64,000 nucleotides of DNA from JAKFWF01 sp963741505 (GTDB lineage Bacteria > Pseudomonadota > Alphaproteobacteria > Rhizobiales > Hyphomicrobiaceae). The position numbers were made by a program, and so were the translations under genes. The notes below the pieces were generated by a model, which was given only the letters and a program-made list of their open reading frames with translations, did not search any database and had not been told where the DNA came from. Each line of letters opens with the position of its first letter. The first letter of the stretch is position 1. Positions 8,576-16,707 of the stretch are shown here, in pieces. Where the stretch lies: assembly GCA_963741505.1 (NCBI GenBank), contig CAVUIJ010000033.1, positions 62,001-126,000 on the forward strand, written 5' to 3'.

Positions 8576-8883
8576 GGCACCCAAACTAGCGCTTCGAGGC
8601 CGATCACGACAACCCTCATCGCAGAAGGTTACAGCATTTGCGGCATTGCAGCGGCAGCACACCAGCAAGTTTACCACGTCGATGCAATTGCCCTCTCCAG
8701 CGGCACACATATCAAGTAATTGCGTAGTTAATTTCGATGGTTGGCGTATTTTGTTCAAGTGTTGCCCCAACTTCGCCGCACTGTCCGCGAGGGTAGGCGG
8801 TACTGACGATCCCGGTTGCGCCTGCTTGGGAGGGGGGCAGATCTGGATCGCGCGGTCCTCGCTTCAAACTGAAAGCTGCCAAG

Positions 8884-10137
8884 ATGTCCCAAGCCCCGCT
8901 TTCGCCACCCCTCATTGCCAGCGACGGTCGCCTGCGCACGATCCTGGAACGTGCCGACCGTTTTCCGGTTGCGCCTGCGCCGCGATCGCCAAACTCACCG
9001 CCCGCCCCGATGGCGCCGGCCAAGCTCTCGGAATTGCTGCCTATGGCCGCCCGGTCGAGTGCGACGCGGCAATTTCTGATCGATCAGAAGCATTTGCTGA
9101 CGGCGTACGCATTCGGCTTCATGGCTTCGGTCGGGGTGGTGGTGCTGGGCGTTGCCCTGCAATCGTCGCAGATCATCGCCGGTACCCCGGCGCCGAAGCA
9201 GGCTATCATCGCCGTCGATAACCGCACTTCCGCCTTTGCCGCTGCGCCGCTCATGGCGGTGCCGCACGCTATCGAACAGCGCGCGGCCACGATCGATGTC
9301 GCCGGCGAGATCGAGGCGCCGGTCGGTCATGCGGTGCCATTCCCCCTCGATGTCTCGCTCAACGAACGTGCGACCCAGGTCAGGATCAGTGACCTGCCAC
9401 CCTATGCCGGGCTTTCGGCCGGGGTGCCGGAGGAGAGCGGCGCCTGGCTGGTCGATGCCGAGGCGGCCCTTGGCTTGAGAATGACGGCGTATGCCGCCCA
9501 GTCAGGCCCGCAGGACGTAAGCATCGAATGGCTCGATGCCGATGGCAAGCCGCTTGCCACGGCCCATACCCGGGTCACGGTCTCGGCCGCTGCGGCAAAC
9601 CAGCAACCGGTGATCGCAGCGCCGGCGGCGATTGCCACGCTGTTCGCAAGCGAAGACAAGACGAATGCCAGTGCAGCGGCGGAGGCGCCGGTCGTCGAGG
9701 CAACCCCGATCATCGCGCCGCGTCCAATCCGTGTTACCGCCGGTACCGCTGCGACGCTGCCCGCCAACCCCGTCGAGGTGGCCGCCGACGCCGAAGCGAA
9801 AGCCGTTGCCGCGCCGGTGAAGGTGATCAACGCCGGAGCGAAACCCGTGGCGGCGCCGGTGAAGGTTATCAAGGCCGAACCGCAGCCCGCGCCAGCACCG
9901 GTCAAGATCGTCAAGGCCGAGCCGAAGCCTACGCCGGCCCCCGTCAAGATCACGGCAGCCGAGCCGAAGCCTGCGGTCAGCAGGCCGGCAAAGCGCGCGC
10001 GCACGGAGTCTGCTGGTGCTGTTGCGCCGACCCAGATCGCGGCAGTGGCGCCATCGCCGTCGTTGCCGCAGCAGCGGTTGCCGTGGTCGAACTCCTGGAT
10101 GCGCTCGACGCTGGGGATGGGGCCGAGCGGTCGCTGA
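8884..10137 (+). CDS. Membrane-anchored hypothetical protein with Ala/Pro/Lys tandem repeats
   Basis: I do not recognise a family. The 417-residue product has a proline-rich cytoplasmic N-terminus (about 1-70) and one hydrophobic helix at about 72-95 (AYAFGFMASVGVVVLGVAL). An extracytoplasmic part follows with a small beta-rich region around 155-235 (DVSLNERATQVRISDLPPYA, then ESGAWLVDAEAALGLRM). A low-complexity tail carries four units of the type APVKVIKAEPKP at about 310-368. The tail resembles periplasm-spanning spacers of cell-wall or TonB-like proteins. The 308 bases upstream (8576-8883) show no other gene. Confidence 0.6.
   Translation: MSQAPLSPPLIASDGRLRTILERADRFPVAPAPRSPNSPPAPMAPAKLSELLPMAARSSATRQFLIDQKHLLTAYAFGFMASVGVVVLGVALQSSQIIAGTPAPKQAIIAVDNRTSAFAAAPLMAVPHAIEQRAATIDVAGEIEAPVGHAVPFPLDVSLNERATQVRISDLPPYAGLSAGVPEESGAWLVDAEAALGLRMTAYAAQSGPQDVSIEWLDADGKPLATAHTRVTVSAAAANQQPVIAAPAAIATLFASEDKTNASAAAEAPVVEATPIIAPRPIRVTAGTAATLPANPVEVAADAEAKAVAAPVKVINAGAKPVAAPVKVIKAEPQPAPAPVKIVKAEPKPTPAPVKITAAEPKPAVSRPAKRARTESAGAVAPTQIAAVAPSPSLPQQRLPWSNSWMRSTLGMGPSGR
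9811..9978 (+). repeat. Four tandem 14-15-codon repeats inside the membrane-anchored protein
   Basis: Four successive units encode APVKV(I/V) followed by a short alanine, glutamate, lysine and proline stretch. The bases vary between units while the amino-acid pattern is kept, which suggests selection on the protein spacer rather than a very recent slippage event. Confidence 0.6.
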
Positions 10138-10153
10138 TGGGGCGGGCACATCC

Positions 10154-10244
10154 GTAGGGCGCAATAAGCGAAGCCGTATTGCGCCGGTCGTTGGGGCGGA
10201 GCGTGCATCAGGTGCAATACGCTGATAACGCTATTGCACCCTAC
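10154..10244. repeat. Tandem palindromic (REP-like) element
   Basis: Two inverted repeats lie in series. GGCGCAATA...TATTGCGCC spans 10158-10185, and GGTGCAATA...TATTGCACC spans 10211-10240. The outer flanks GTAGGGCGCAATA (10154) and TATTGCACCCTAC (10232-10244) also pair with a single mismatch. This looks like a chromosomal repeat family seen in rhizobial intergenic DNA. The rest of the gap 10245-10426 shows no gene. Confidence 0.7.
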
Positions 10245-10426
10245 AACTTCGCTGGCATGCTGTCGGACGTGTCTACGTGGCGACTATCAGCTAGAGCCTG
10301 CACGGCGCAATGGAGCCGTGGCCGAGAGGCCAACGCCAAGGCAAACTTGCCGTGTCTTGCGGCCGGCAAAGGAGCCGCAAGATACGCCACTATGAGTAGG
10401 CCGAGGCCAATCCCCAACATCGCCAC

Positions 10427-11626
10427 TCACCCAATCTCCTTCACCTCATCGGTGATCTTCTTGGCGGCGTCGGCGAGGTTGTCGGCGGGGACAATCTTGA
10501 GGCCGCTGTCGGACAGGATCTTCTTGCCGAGGTCGACGTTGGTGCCTTCGAGACGCACCACCAGCGGCACCTTGATCGCCATCTCGCGGGCCGCCGCCAC
10601 CACGCCCTCGGCGATGATGTCGCAACGCATAATGCCGCCGAAGATGTTGACCAGGATGCCCTTCACGTTTGGGTCGGACAAGATGATCTTGAAGGCGGCT
10701 GCGACCTTCTCCTTGGTGGCGCCGCCGCCGACGTCGAGGAAGTTGGCCGGCTCCATGCCATAGAGCTTGATGATGTCCATGGTCGCCATGGCGAGGCCGG
10801 CGCCGTTCACCATGCAGCCGATCTGGCCGTCGAGCTTGACGTAGTTGAGGTCGTACCTGGAGGCTTCGATTTCCTTGGGATCCTCCTCATCGAGATCGCG
10901 GTAGGCGACGATCTCGGGGTGGCGGAACAGCGCGTTGCCATCAAAGTCCATCTTGCCGTCGAGCGCGACCAGCTTGCCGTCCTTGGTGACCACCAGCGGG
11001 TTGATCTCCAGCATGCTCATGTCCTTCTCGACGAACATCCGGTAGAGGTCGCCGACCATTTTCACGCACTGGCCGACCTGATCGCCCTTGAGGCCGAGCG
11101 CGAAGGCGATCTTGCGCCCGTGGAACGGCCAATAGCCGGACGCCGGATCGATCGACAGCGAAACGATCTGCTCGGGCGTGTCGTGCGCGACCTTTTCGAT
11201 GTCCATGCCGCCGGCCTGCGACACGATGAAGGATACCCGCGACGCGGCGCGCTCGACGACGGCCGAGAGATAGAGTTCGCGCTCGATCTGACTGCCGTCC
11301 TCGACATAAAGTCGCTTGACGACGCGCCCGGCATCGCCGGTCTGCACGGTGACGAGCGTGCTGCCGAGCATCTGCTGGGCATAGGCGCGGACCTCGTCAT
11401 GCGAGCGGGCCAGCCGGACGCCGCCCGCGCTCCCGGCATCGGCTTCCTTGAACCGGCCCTTGCCGCGACCACCGGCATGGATCTGCGCCTTGACCACCCA
11501 CACCGGCCCCGGCAACGCCTGCGCCGCCGTCATGGCCTCGGCGACCGTGAACGCAGGGATGCCCTTGGGCGTCGGCACGCCGAACTGCCGAAAGAGGTCC
11601 TTCGCCTGGTATTCATGGATGTTCAT
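10427..11626 (-). CDS. sucC: Succinate-CoA ligase (ADP-forming), beta subunit
   Basis: SucC is the nucleotide-binding ATP-grasp subunit of succinyl-CoA synthetase of the citric acid cycle. The 399-residue product matches over its full length: MNIHEYQAKDLFRQFGVPTP, VVKAQIHAGGRGKGRFKE, SQIERELYLS, EKDMSMLEINPLVVTKDG, YVKLDGQIGCMVNGAGLAM, ANFLDVGGGATKEKV, ILVNIFGGIMRCDIIAEG and VPLVVRLEGTNVDLGKK. The alpha subunit gene sucD, usually next in the operon, is not downstream; the next feature there is a repeat element and an opposing gene. A malate-CoA ligase subunit (mtkA) is an alternative but is less similar. Confidence 0.93.
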   Translation of the reverse strand: MNIHEYQAKDLFRQFGVPTPKGIPAFTVAEAMTAAQALPGPVWVVKAQIHAGGRGKGRFKEADAGSAGGVRLARSHDEVRAYAQQMLGSTLVTVQTGDAGRVVKRLYVEDGSQIERELYLSAVVERAASRVSFIVSQAGGMDIEKVAHDTPEQIVSLSIDPASGYWPFHGRKIAFALGLKGDQVGQCVKMVGDLYRMFVEKDMSMLEINPLVVTKDGKLVALDGKMDFDGNALFRHPEIVAYRDLDEEDPKEIEASRYDLNYVKLDGQIGCMVNGAGLAMATMDIIKLYGMEPANFLDVGGGATKEKVAAAFKIILSDPNVKGILVNIFGGIMRCDIIAEGVVAAAREMAIKVPLVVRLEGTNVDLGKKILSDSGLKIVPADNLADAAKKITDEVKEIG

Positions 11627-11805
11627 GGTCGGTTCCCGTCGGTGGGTAGATATTTTACGTGTTCTCTTAGCCCGCTGGGGCGGCGATGCAAAGGCTACCT
11701 TTGTCCGGGGTGGGCGGTCGGGACTGTCGATGGAGTTCGGTAGCGCCCGGAGCCGATCGGCGCTACGAGATTCCTCATCGCAATGCGGTTCAGCAGCAGG
11801 TTGCC

Positions 11806-12699
11806 ATGATCTTGAAAAGCCATGAAGACGTCACCGCCGACGCACTGGCGGTGATGGCGCGGACCACCGATCCGCGGCTGCGCACCATCATGACCTCGCT
11901 GGTCAAGCACCTGCACGCCTTCGTCCGCGACGTGCGGCTGAGCGAAGCCGAGTTCCGCGAGGCCGCCGCGATCCTCAACGAGATCGGCCAGCGCTCGACC
12001 GACACCCACAACGAGGCGATACTGATGGCCGGCTCGCTCGGCGTGTCGTCGCTGGTGTGCCTGCTCAACAACGGCGACAACGGCAATACCGAGACTTCGC
12101 AATCGCTGCTGGGGCCGTTCTGGCGGCTCAATTCGCCGCGGGTCGAAAACGGCGGCTCAATCATCCGCTCCGATACGCCGGGCGACCCGTTGCTGGTGTC
12201 AGGCCGCGTCATCGACCGATCCGGCAACCCGATCGCCGACGCCGAGGTCGACATCTGGCACGCCTCGCCGGTCGGCCGCTACGAGAACCAGGACCCGGAC
12301 CAGGCCGACATGAACCTGCGCGGCAAGTTCACCACCGACGCGCAGGGCCGCTTCTGGCTGCGCACGGTTAAGATGGTCGGCTACCCGCTGCCAACGGACG
12401 GTGTCGTCGGCCGGCTGCTGCACGCCCAGAACCGGCATGCCTTTCGCCCGGCCCATCTGCACGCACTGATCGTCAAACCAGGTTACAAGGTGCTGATCAG
12501 CCAAGTCTACGATCCCGCCGACCCGCACATCGAGAGCGATGTGCAGTTCGGGGTGACGAAAGCGCTGCTCGGTGACTATCTGCGTCACGACGAGCCGCAT
12601 CCAACCGACCGAAGTGTTACCGCGCCGTGGTACTCGCTCGACTACACCTACGTCATGGAGCGGGGCGAGACCGTGCTGCCCCGCGCGCCGATCAAATAG
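11806..12699 (+). CDS. Intradiol ring-cleavage dioxygenase (hydroxyquinol/catechol 1,2-dioxygenase type)
   Basis: These iron(III) enzymes cleave catechol or hydroxyquinol between the hydroxyl groups to a muconate or maleylacetate. The 297-residue protein has the N-terminal helical dimerisation domain (IMTSLVKHLHAFVRDVRLSE) and the catalytic beta-domain with LLGPFW and DIWHASPVGRYENQD (first iron tyrosine). A second tyrosine (GYPLPTDG) and the two histidines (FRPAHLHALI) complete the ligand set. Start at 11806 (MILKSHEDV) because homology begins there; the ribosome-binding site is weak. It precedes a dipeptide ABC operon on the same strand. Exact substrate unknown. Confidence 0.88.
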   Translation: MILKSHEDVTADALAVMARTTDPRLRTIMTSLVKHLHAFVRDVRLSEAEFREAAAILNEIGQRSTDTHNEAILMAGSLGVSSLVCLLNNGDNGNTETSQSLLGPFWRLNSPRVENGGSIIRSDTPGDPLLVSGRVIDRSGNPIADAEVDIWHASPVGRYENQDPDQADMNLRGKFTTDAQGRFWLRTVKMVGYPLPTDGVVGRLLHAQNRHAFRPAHLHALIVKPGYKVLISQVYDPADPHIESDVQFGVTKALLGDYLRHDEPHPTDRSVTAPWYSLDYTYVMERGETVLPRAPIK

Positions 12700-12806
12700 G
12701 CGGTGGCCGGTTCGCCCGATTGGGCCTTGCCGGCGCGACCGGCTCGGGCATAATCGGATTTTCACCCGAATGTCGGCTGGATCGGTCGCTGGAGGCACTG
12801 TCGCTG

Positions 12807-13793
12807 ATGACGGACGGCACGTCGCATGCCCTCGAGGTCGATGATCTCCGCGTGCATTTCCGGATTGAAGACGGCGTGCTGCCGGCGGTGGATGGCATCT
12901 CCTACGTACTGGCACGCGGTGAAACGCTTGGCGTGGTCGGCAAGTCGGGCAGCGGCAAGACGGTTTCGGCGTTGTCGCTGCTGCGCCTGATCGAGTGCCC
13001 GCCGGCCGAGATCAAGTCGGGCCGGGTGATGTTCGGCGGCCATGACATCCTGAAGATGGCCGATGACGAGCTCAGCAGTCTGCGCGGTCGGGAGATCGCG
13101 ATGATCTTCCAGGAGCCGATGACCTCGCTCAACCCGGTCAAGCGCGTCGGTGTGCAGGTGTCGGAACCGCTGGTGCGGCATCTGGGGCTGTCCACGGGCC
13201 AGGCGCGGGAGCGGTCGCGCGAGCTCTTCGAGCTGGTCGGGATACCGGCGCCGGCGGAAACCATCGACCGTTATCCGCACGAGTTGTCCGGCGGCATGCG
13301 GCAGCGGGTAATGATCGCGATGGCGATCGCCTGCGAGCCGAAGATCCTGATCGCCGACGAGCCGACGACGGCACTTGACGTCACCATCCAGGCGCAGATT
13401 CTCGACCTCATCGTCGGGCTGCAGGATAAGTTCGGCATGGCCATCCTGCTTATCACCCACGACCTCGCGGTGATCGCCGAGACGGCGCATCGGGTGGCGG
13501 TGATGTATGCCGGACGGATCGTCGAGCTGGCGCCGGTGGCGGCAATTTTCGCGGCGCCGCGGCACCCCTACACGCAGGGCCTGCTGCGTTCGATCCCGCA
13601 GATCGTGCGCGACCGGCCGGCCAAGCTCAACGAGATCCCCGGCACGGTGCCGAACCTGGTGCGACTGGGACCAGGGTGCGCCTTTGCCAGCCGCTGCGGT
13701 CGCGTCGTCGATCGCTGCCGGGCCGAGGCGCCGCCGCTCGAGCATGGCGCCGGCGGCCACGCGGTTGCCTGCTGGAGGGCCAACGATGACTGA
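12807..13793 (+). CDS. Dipeptide/oligopeptide ABC transporter ATPase, DppD/OppD type (system 1)
   Basis: This is one of two ATPases energising a peptide-type importer. The 328-residue protein shows Walker A GKSGSGKT (about 46-53), Q-loop IFQEPMTSLNP, signature LSGGMRQR, Walker B ILIADEPTT and the oligopeptide-transporter C-terminal domain with its Cys cluster (GCAFASRCGRVVDRC). Start at 12807, 11 bases after GGAGG. It overlaps the next ATPase gene by 8 bases. Unusually, the ATPase genes come before the permease and binding-protein genes in this operon. Confidence 0.93.
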   Translation: MTDGTSHALEVDDLRVHFRIEDGVLPAVDGISYVLARGETLGVVGKSGSGKTVSALSLLRLIECPPAEIKSGRVMFGGHDILKMADDELSSLRGREIAMIFQEPMTSLNPVKRVGVQVSEPLVRHLGLSTGQARERSRELFELVGIPAPAETIDRYPHELSGGMRQRVMIAMAIACEPKILIADEPTTALDVTIQAQILDLIVGLQDKFGMAILLITHDLAVIAETAHRVAVMYAGRIVELAPVAAIFAAPRHPYTQGLLRSIPQIVRDRPAKLNEIPGTVPNLVRLGPGCAFASRCGRVVDRCRAEAPPLEHGAGGHAVACWRANDD

Positions 13794-14778
13794 GGCCGCC
13801 GGCGTGCCGCTGCTGTCCGTGCGCGGGCTGAAGACCCATTTCGCGTTGCGCAAGGGGCTGCTGTCGCGCGTCGCAGGCACGGTGCACGCGGTCGACGGCG
13901 TCGATCTCGAGGTGCGGCCGGGCGAGGTGCTGGGTGTGGTCGGCGAGTCGGGCTGCGGCAAGACCACCATGGGCCGCACCATGCTGAAGCTGGTCGAGCC
14001 GACCGCCGGCGAGATCCGCTTCGAGGGCGACGACATCACCGGTCTCGATCGCGCGCAGATGGCGCCGCTGCGCCGCCAGATGCAGATCATCTTCCAGGAC
14101 CCGTTCTCCTCGCTCAATCCGCGGCTGACGATCGAGAATATTCTTTCGGCGCCGTTCGAGATCCACGGTATCGCCGAGGGCCAGGCCAAGCGCGACCATG
14201 TCGGCCGCCTGCTGAACCTCGTCGGCTTGCGCCCCGATGCGGCGCGGCGCTATCCGCACGAATTCTCCGGCGGTCAGCGCCAGCGGATCGGCATCGCTCG
14301 CGCCTTGGCGCTCGACCCGAAACTGATCATCGCCGACGAACCGGTGTCGGCGCTCGACGTGTCGATCCAGGCGCAGATCATCAACCTGTTGAAGCAGCTG
14401 CAGGCCGACCTCGGCCTCACCTACATCCTGATCTCGCACAACCTCAGCGTGGTCAGCCACATCTCGGACCGGGTGGCGGTGATGTACCTCGGGCGGATCG
14501 TCGAGATCGCGCCGCGCGAGCAGCTCTATTTCTCCGCCCTCCACCCCTACACCGAGGCGCTGCTGTCGGCGGCACCGTCCTCGACCGTCGGGCGCAAGCG
14601 CAACCGCGTCATCCTGAAGGGCGACGTGCCGTCGCCGATCCGGCCGCCGACCGGCTGCCGGTTTCATCCGCGCTGTCCAAAGGTAATGGCACGCTGCAAG
14701 AGCGATGATCCCGAACTGAAGTCGCCGTCCACGGCTGGTGCCGAGCACAAGGTCGCCTGCCACCTGCACAACACATGA
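13786..14778 (+). CDS. Dipeptide/oligopeptide ABC transporter ATPase, DppF/OppF type (system 1)
   Basis: This is the second ATPase of system 1, 330 residues. Walker A is GESGCGKTT, Q-loop IIFQDPFSSLNPR, signature FSGGQRQRIGIARAL and Walker B LIIADEPVSALD. The C-terminal peptide-transporter domain contains GCRFHPRCPKVMARC. It starts inside the end of the first ATPase gene and is followed after 16 bases by the permease gene, so it belongs to one transcript. Confidence 0.93.
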   Translation: MTEAAGVPLLSVRGLKTHFALRKGLLSRVAGTVHAVDGVDLEVRPGEVLGVVGESGCGKTTMGRTMLKLVEPTAGEIRFEGDDITGLDRAQMAPLRRQMQIIFQDPFSSLNPRLTIENILSAPFEIHGIAEGQAKRDHVGRLLNLVGLRPDAARRYPHEFSGGQRQRIGIARALALDPKLIIADEPVSALDVSIQAQIINLLKQLQADLGLTYILISHNLSVVSHISDRVAVMYLGRIVEIAPREQLYFSALHPYTEALLSAAPSSTVGRKRNRVILKGDVPSPIRPPTGCRFHPRCPKVMARCKSDDPELKSPSTAGAEHKVACHLHNT

Positions 14779-14794
14779 TGGGACGAGGATCGCA

Positions 14795-15748
14795 ATGTTG
14801 AAGTTCATCTTCCGTCGCTTCCTGCAGGCGATCCCGCTGATCATCGGCGTTTCGATCATCGGCTTCGGATTGATGCATCTGGCGCCCGGCGGACCACTCG
14901 CGGTCTACACCCTCAACCCGACCATCCAGGCGCAGGACATCGAGCGCATCAAGACGGCGCTGGGGCTCGATCAGCCGGTGCACATCCAGTACCTGAAATG
15001 GGCGGCCGGCATGTTCAGCGGCACCTGGGGCCACACCTTCTTCGGCGGCCGGCCGGTGCTCGACGTCATCGTCGAGCGGGTGCCGGCGACCTTCGTGCTG
15101 ATGCTGTCGGCGCTGTCGCTGGCGATCCTGATCGGCACCGCGATCGGCATGCTGGGTGCGGTCAAGCGCTACTCGCTGTTCGACTATCTGGCGACCACCG
15201 GTGCGCTGTTCGCCCTTTCGTTCCCGACCTTCTGGTTCGGGCTGATGGCGATCTACATGTTCGCGGTGAAGCTCAGGTGGCTGCCGTCGGGCGGCATGTT
15301 CGAGCTCGGCAGCGAGGGCGACCCGCTTGATCTCGTTCGCCATCTGATCCTGCCGACGCTGGTGTTGGCGCTGGTGCTGGTTGCGACCTGGAGCCGCTAT
15401 GCCCGTTCGAGCTTCCTCGAGGTGATCCACCAGGACTATATTCGGACCGCTCGCGCCAAGGGCCTCGTCGAGCGCGACGTGATGCTGAAACACGCTTTCC
15501 CGAACGCCGTGGTGCCGCTGATCGCCCTGTTCGGCATCCAGCTGCCGACCTTGTTCTCGGGCGCGCTCGTCACCGAGACGATTTTCGGCTGGCCGGGCAT
15601 GGGGCGGCTGTTTGTCGACAGCCTGACGATGAAGGAATACCCTGTGCTGATGGGCATGATGATGTTCACCGCGCTATTCGTGATCGTGGGCAACTTGGCT
15701 GCCGACATCGGCATCGCGATGGTCGACCCGCGCGTCAGGCTCGAGTGA
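14795..15748 (+). CDS. Dipeptide ABC transporter permease, DppB type (system 1)
   Basis: This 317-residue inner-membrane permease has six predicted helices. The N-terminal helix and MHLAPGGPL motif are typical of DppB/OppB. The EAA loop region reads DYIRTARAKGLVERDVMLKHAFPNA and the C-terminus is VDPRVRLE. It forms the channel with the DppC-type protein encoded 10 bases downstream. The frame is intact. Confidence 0.93.
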   Translation: MLKFIFRRFLQAIPLIIGVSIIGFGLMHLAPGGPLAVYTLNPTIQAQDIERIKTALGLDQPVHIQYLKWAAGMFSGTWGHTFFGGRPVLDVIVERVPATFVLMLSALSLAILIGTAIGMLGAVKRYSLFDYLATTGALFALSFPTFWFGLMAIYMFAVKLRWLPSGGMFELGSEGDPLDLVRHLILPTLVLALVLVATWSRYARSSFLEVIHQDYIRTARAKGLVERDVMLKHAFPNAVVPLIALFGIQLPTLFSGALVTETIFGWPGMGRLFVDSLTMKEYPVLMGMMMFTALFVIVGNLAADIGIAMVDPRVRLE

Positions 15749-15758
15749 GGGACGGGGC

Positions 15759-16679
15759 ATGACTGAAATCATCCTCGACCGCGGAACGGGCGGGTCCAAG
15801 CCGGACGAAATCGGGCTCAGCCCGCACGAGAGCTACGCGCGGATGGTGCTGCGTCGCTTCATGCATCATCGGCTGGCGGTGGTCGGCGCAGTGGTTGTCG
15901 CTGTCTTGTGCTTTGTTGCCGCCTTCGCCGGCGTGATCGCGCCGCACAGCCCGACCGACCTCGACACTTCGCGGCGGTTCATCGCGCCGTTCCAGAGCTG
16001 GTCGCATGTCTTCGGCACCGACGAACTCGGCCGCGATACCTTTTCGCGCCTGCTGTTCGGCGGCCAGGTGTCGCTGGCGGTCGGCCTCGTCGCGATGGTG
16101 ACGACAGTGGTGACCGGTACGCTGATCGGCATCGTTTCGGGTTATCGCGGCGGGCTCATCGACACGCTGCTGATGCGCTTCGTCGACACCATGCTGTGCT
16201 TCCCGCAAGTGTTCCTGCTGCTGGTGGTGGCAGCCTTCATTACGCCTTCGCTGCTGTCGATCTCGCTGATCATCGGGCTGACCTCGTGGATGGAGGTGGC
16301 GCGCATCGTCAGGGCCGAGATCATGCGGCTCAAAGCGCAGGATTTCATCCAGGCGGCGCAGGCGCTCGGCGCCACCGGCAGCCGCATCATGCTGCGCGAG
16401 CTGGCGCCCAACATCATGGCGCCGGTGCTGGTGGCGGCGACATTGAAAGTCGCAACCGCGGTGCTGATGGAAAGCTACATCTCCTTCCTCGGCTACGGCG
16501 TGCAGCCGCCGCTCGCCTCCTGGGGCAACATGCTGACCAATGCCCAGGGTTACTTCGACACCGTACCGTGGCTTGCGATCCTGCCCGGCGTGATGATCAC
16601 CTTGACCGTGATGAGCTTCAACTTCCTCGGCGACGGCCTGCGCGATGCGCTCGACCCGCGGCTGAAGATGGATCAATAG
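15759..16679 (+). CDS. Dipeptide ABC transporter permease, DppC type (system 1)
   Basis: This is the 306-residue second permease of system 1. It has the cytoplasmic N-terminus, a first helix and the marker FGTDELGRDTFSRLLFGGQVSL. The EAA loop (FIQAAQALGATGSRIMLREL) and C-terminal NFLGDGLRDALDPRLKM complete the DppC pattern. The frame is intact. Confidence 0.93.
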   Translation: MTEIILDRGTGGSKPDEIGLSPHESYARMVLRRFMHHRLAVVGAVVVAVLCFVAAFAGVIAPHSPTDLDTSRRFIAPFQSWSHVFGTDELGRDTFSRLLFGGQVSLAVGLVAMVTTVVTGTLIGIVSGYRGGLIDTLLMRFVDTMLCFPQVFLLLVVAAFITPSLLSISLIIGLTSWMEVARIVRAEIMRLKAQDFIQAAQALGATGSRIMLRELAPNIMAPVLVAATLKVATAVLMESYISFLGYGVQPPLASWGNMLTNAQGYFDTVPWLAILPGVMITLTVMSFNFLGDGLRDALDPRLKMDQ

Positions 16680-16707
16680 GCAGCACCCCCCAACGGAGGA
16701 CACGTCC

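Noticed and set aside
8576..8883. Possible TPP riboswitch upstream of thiS
   Set aside because: On the minus strand I find no CTGAGA core or the paired helices of a THI box; the AT-richer stretch around 8630-8760 shows no matching fold by eye.
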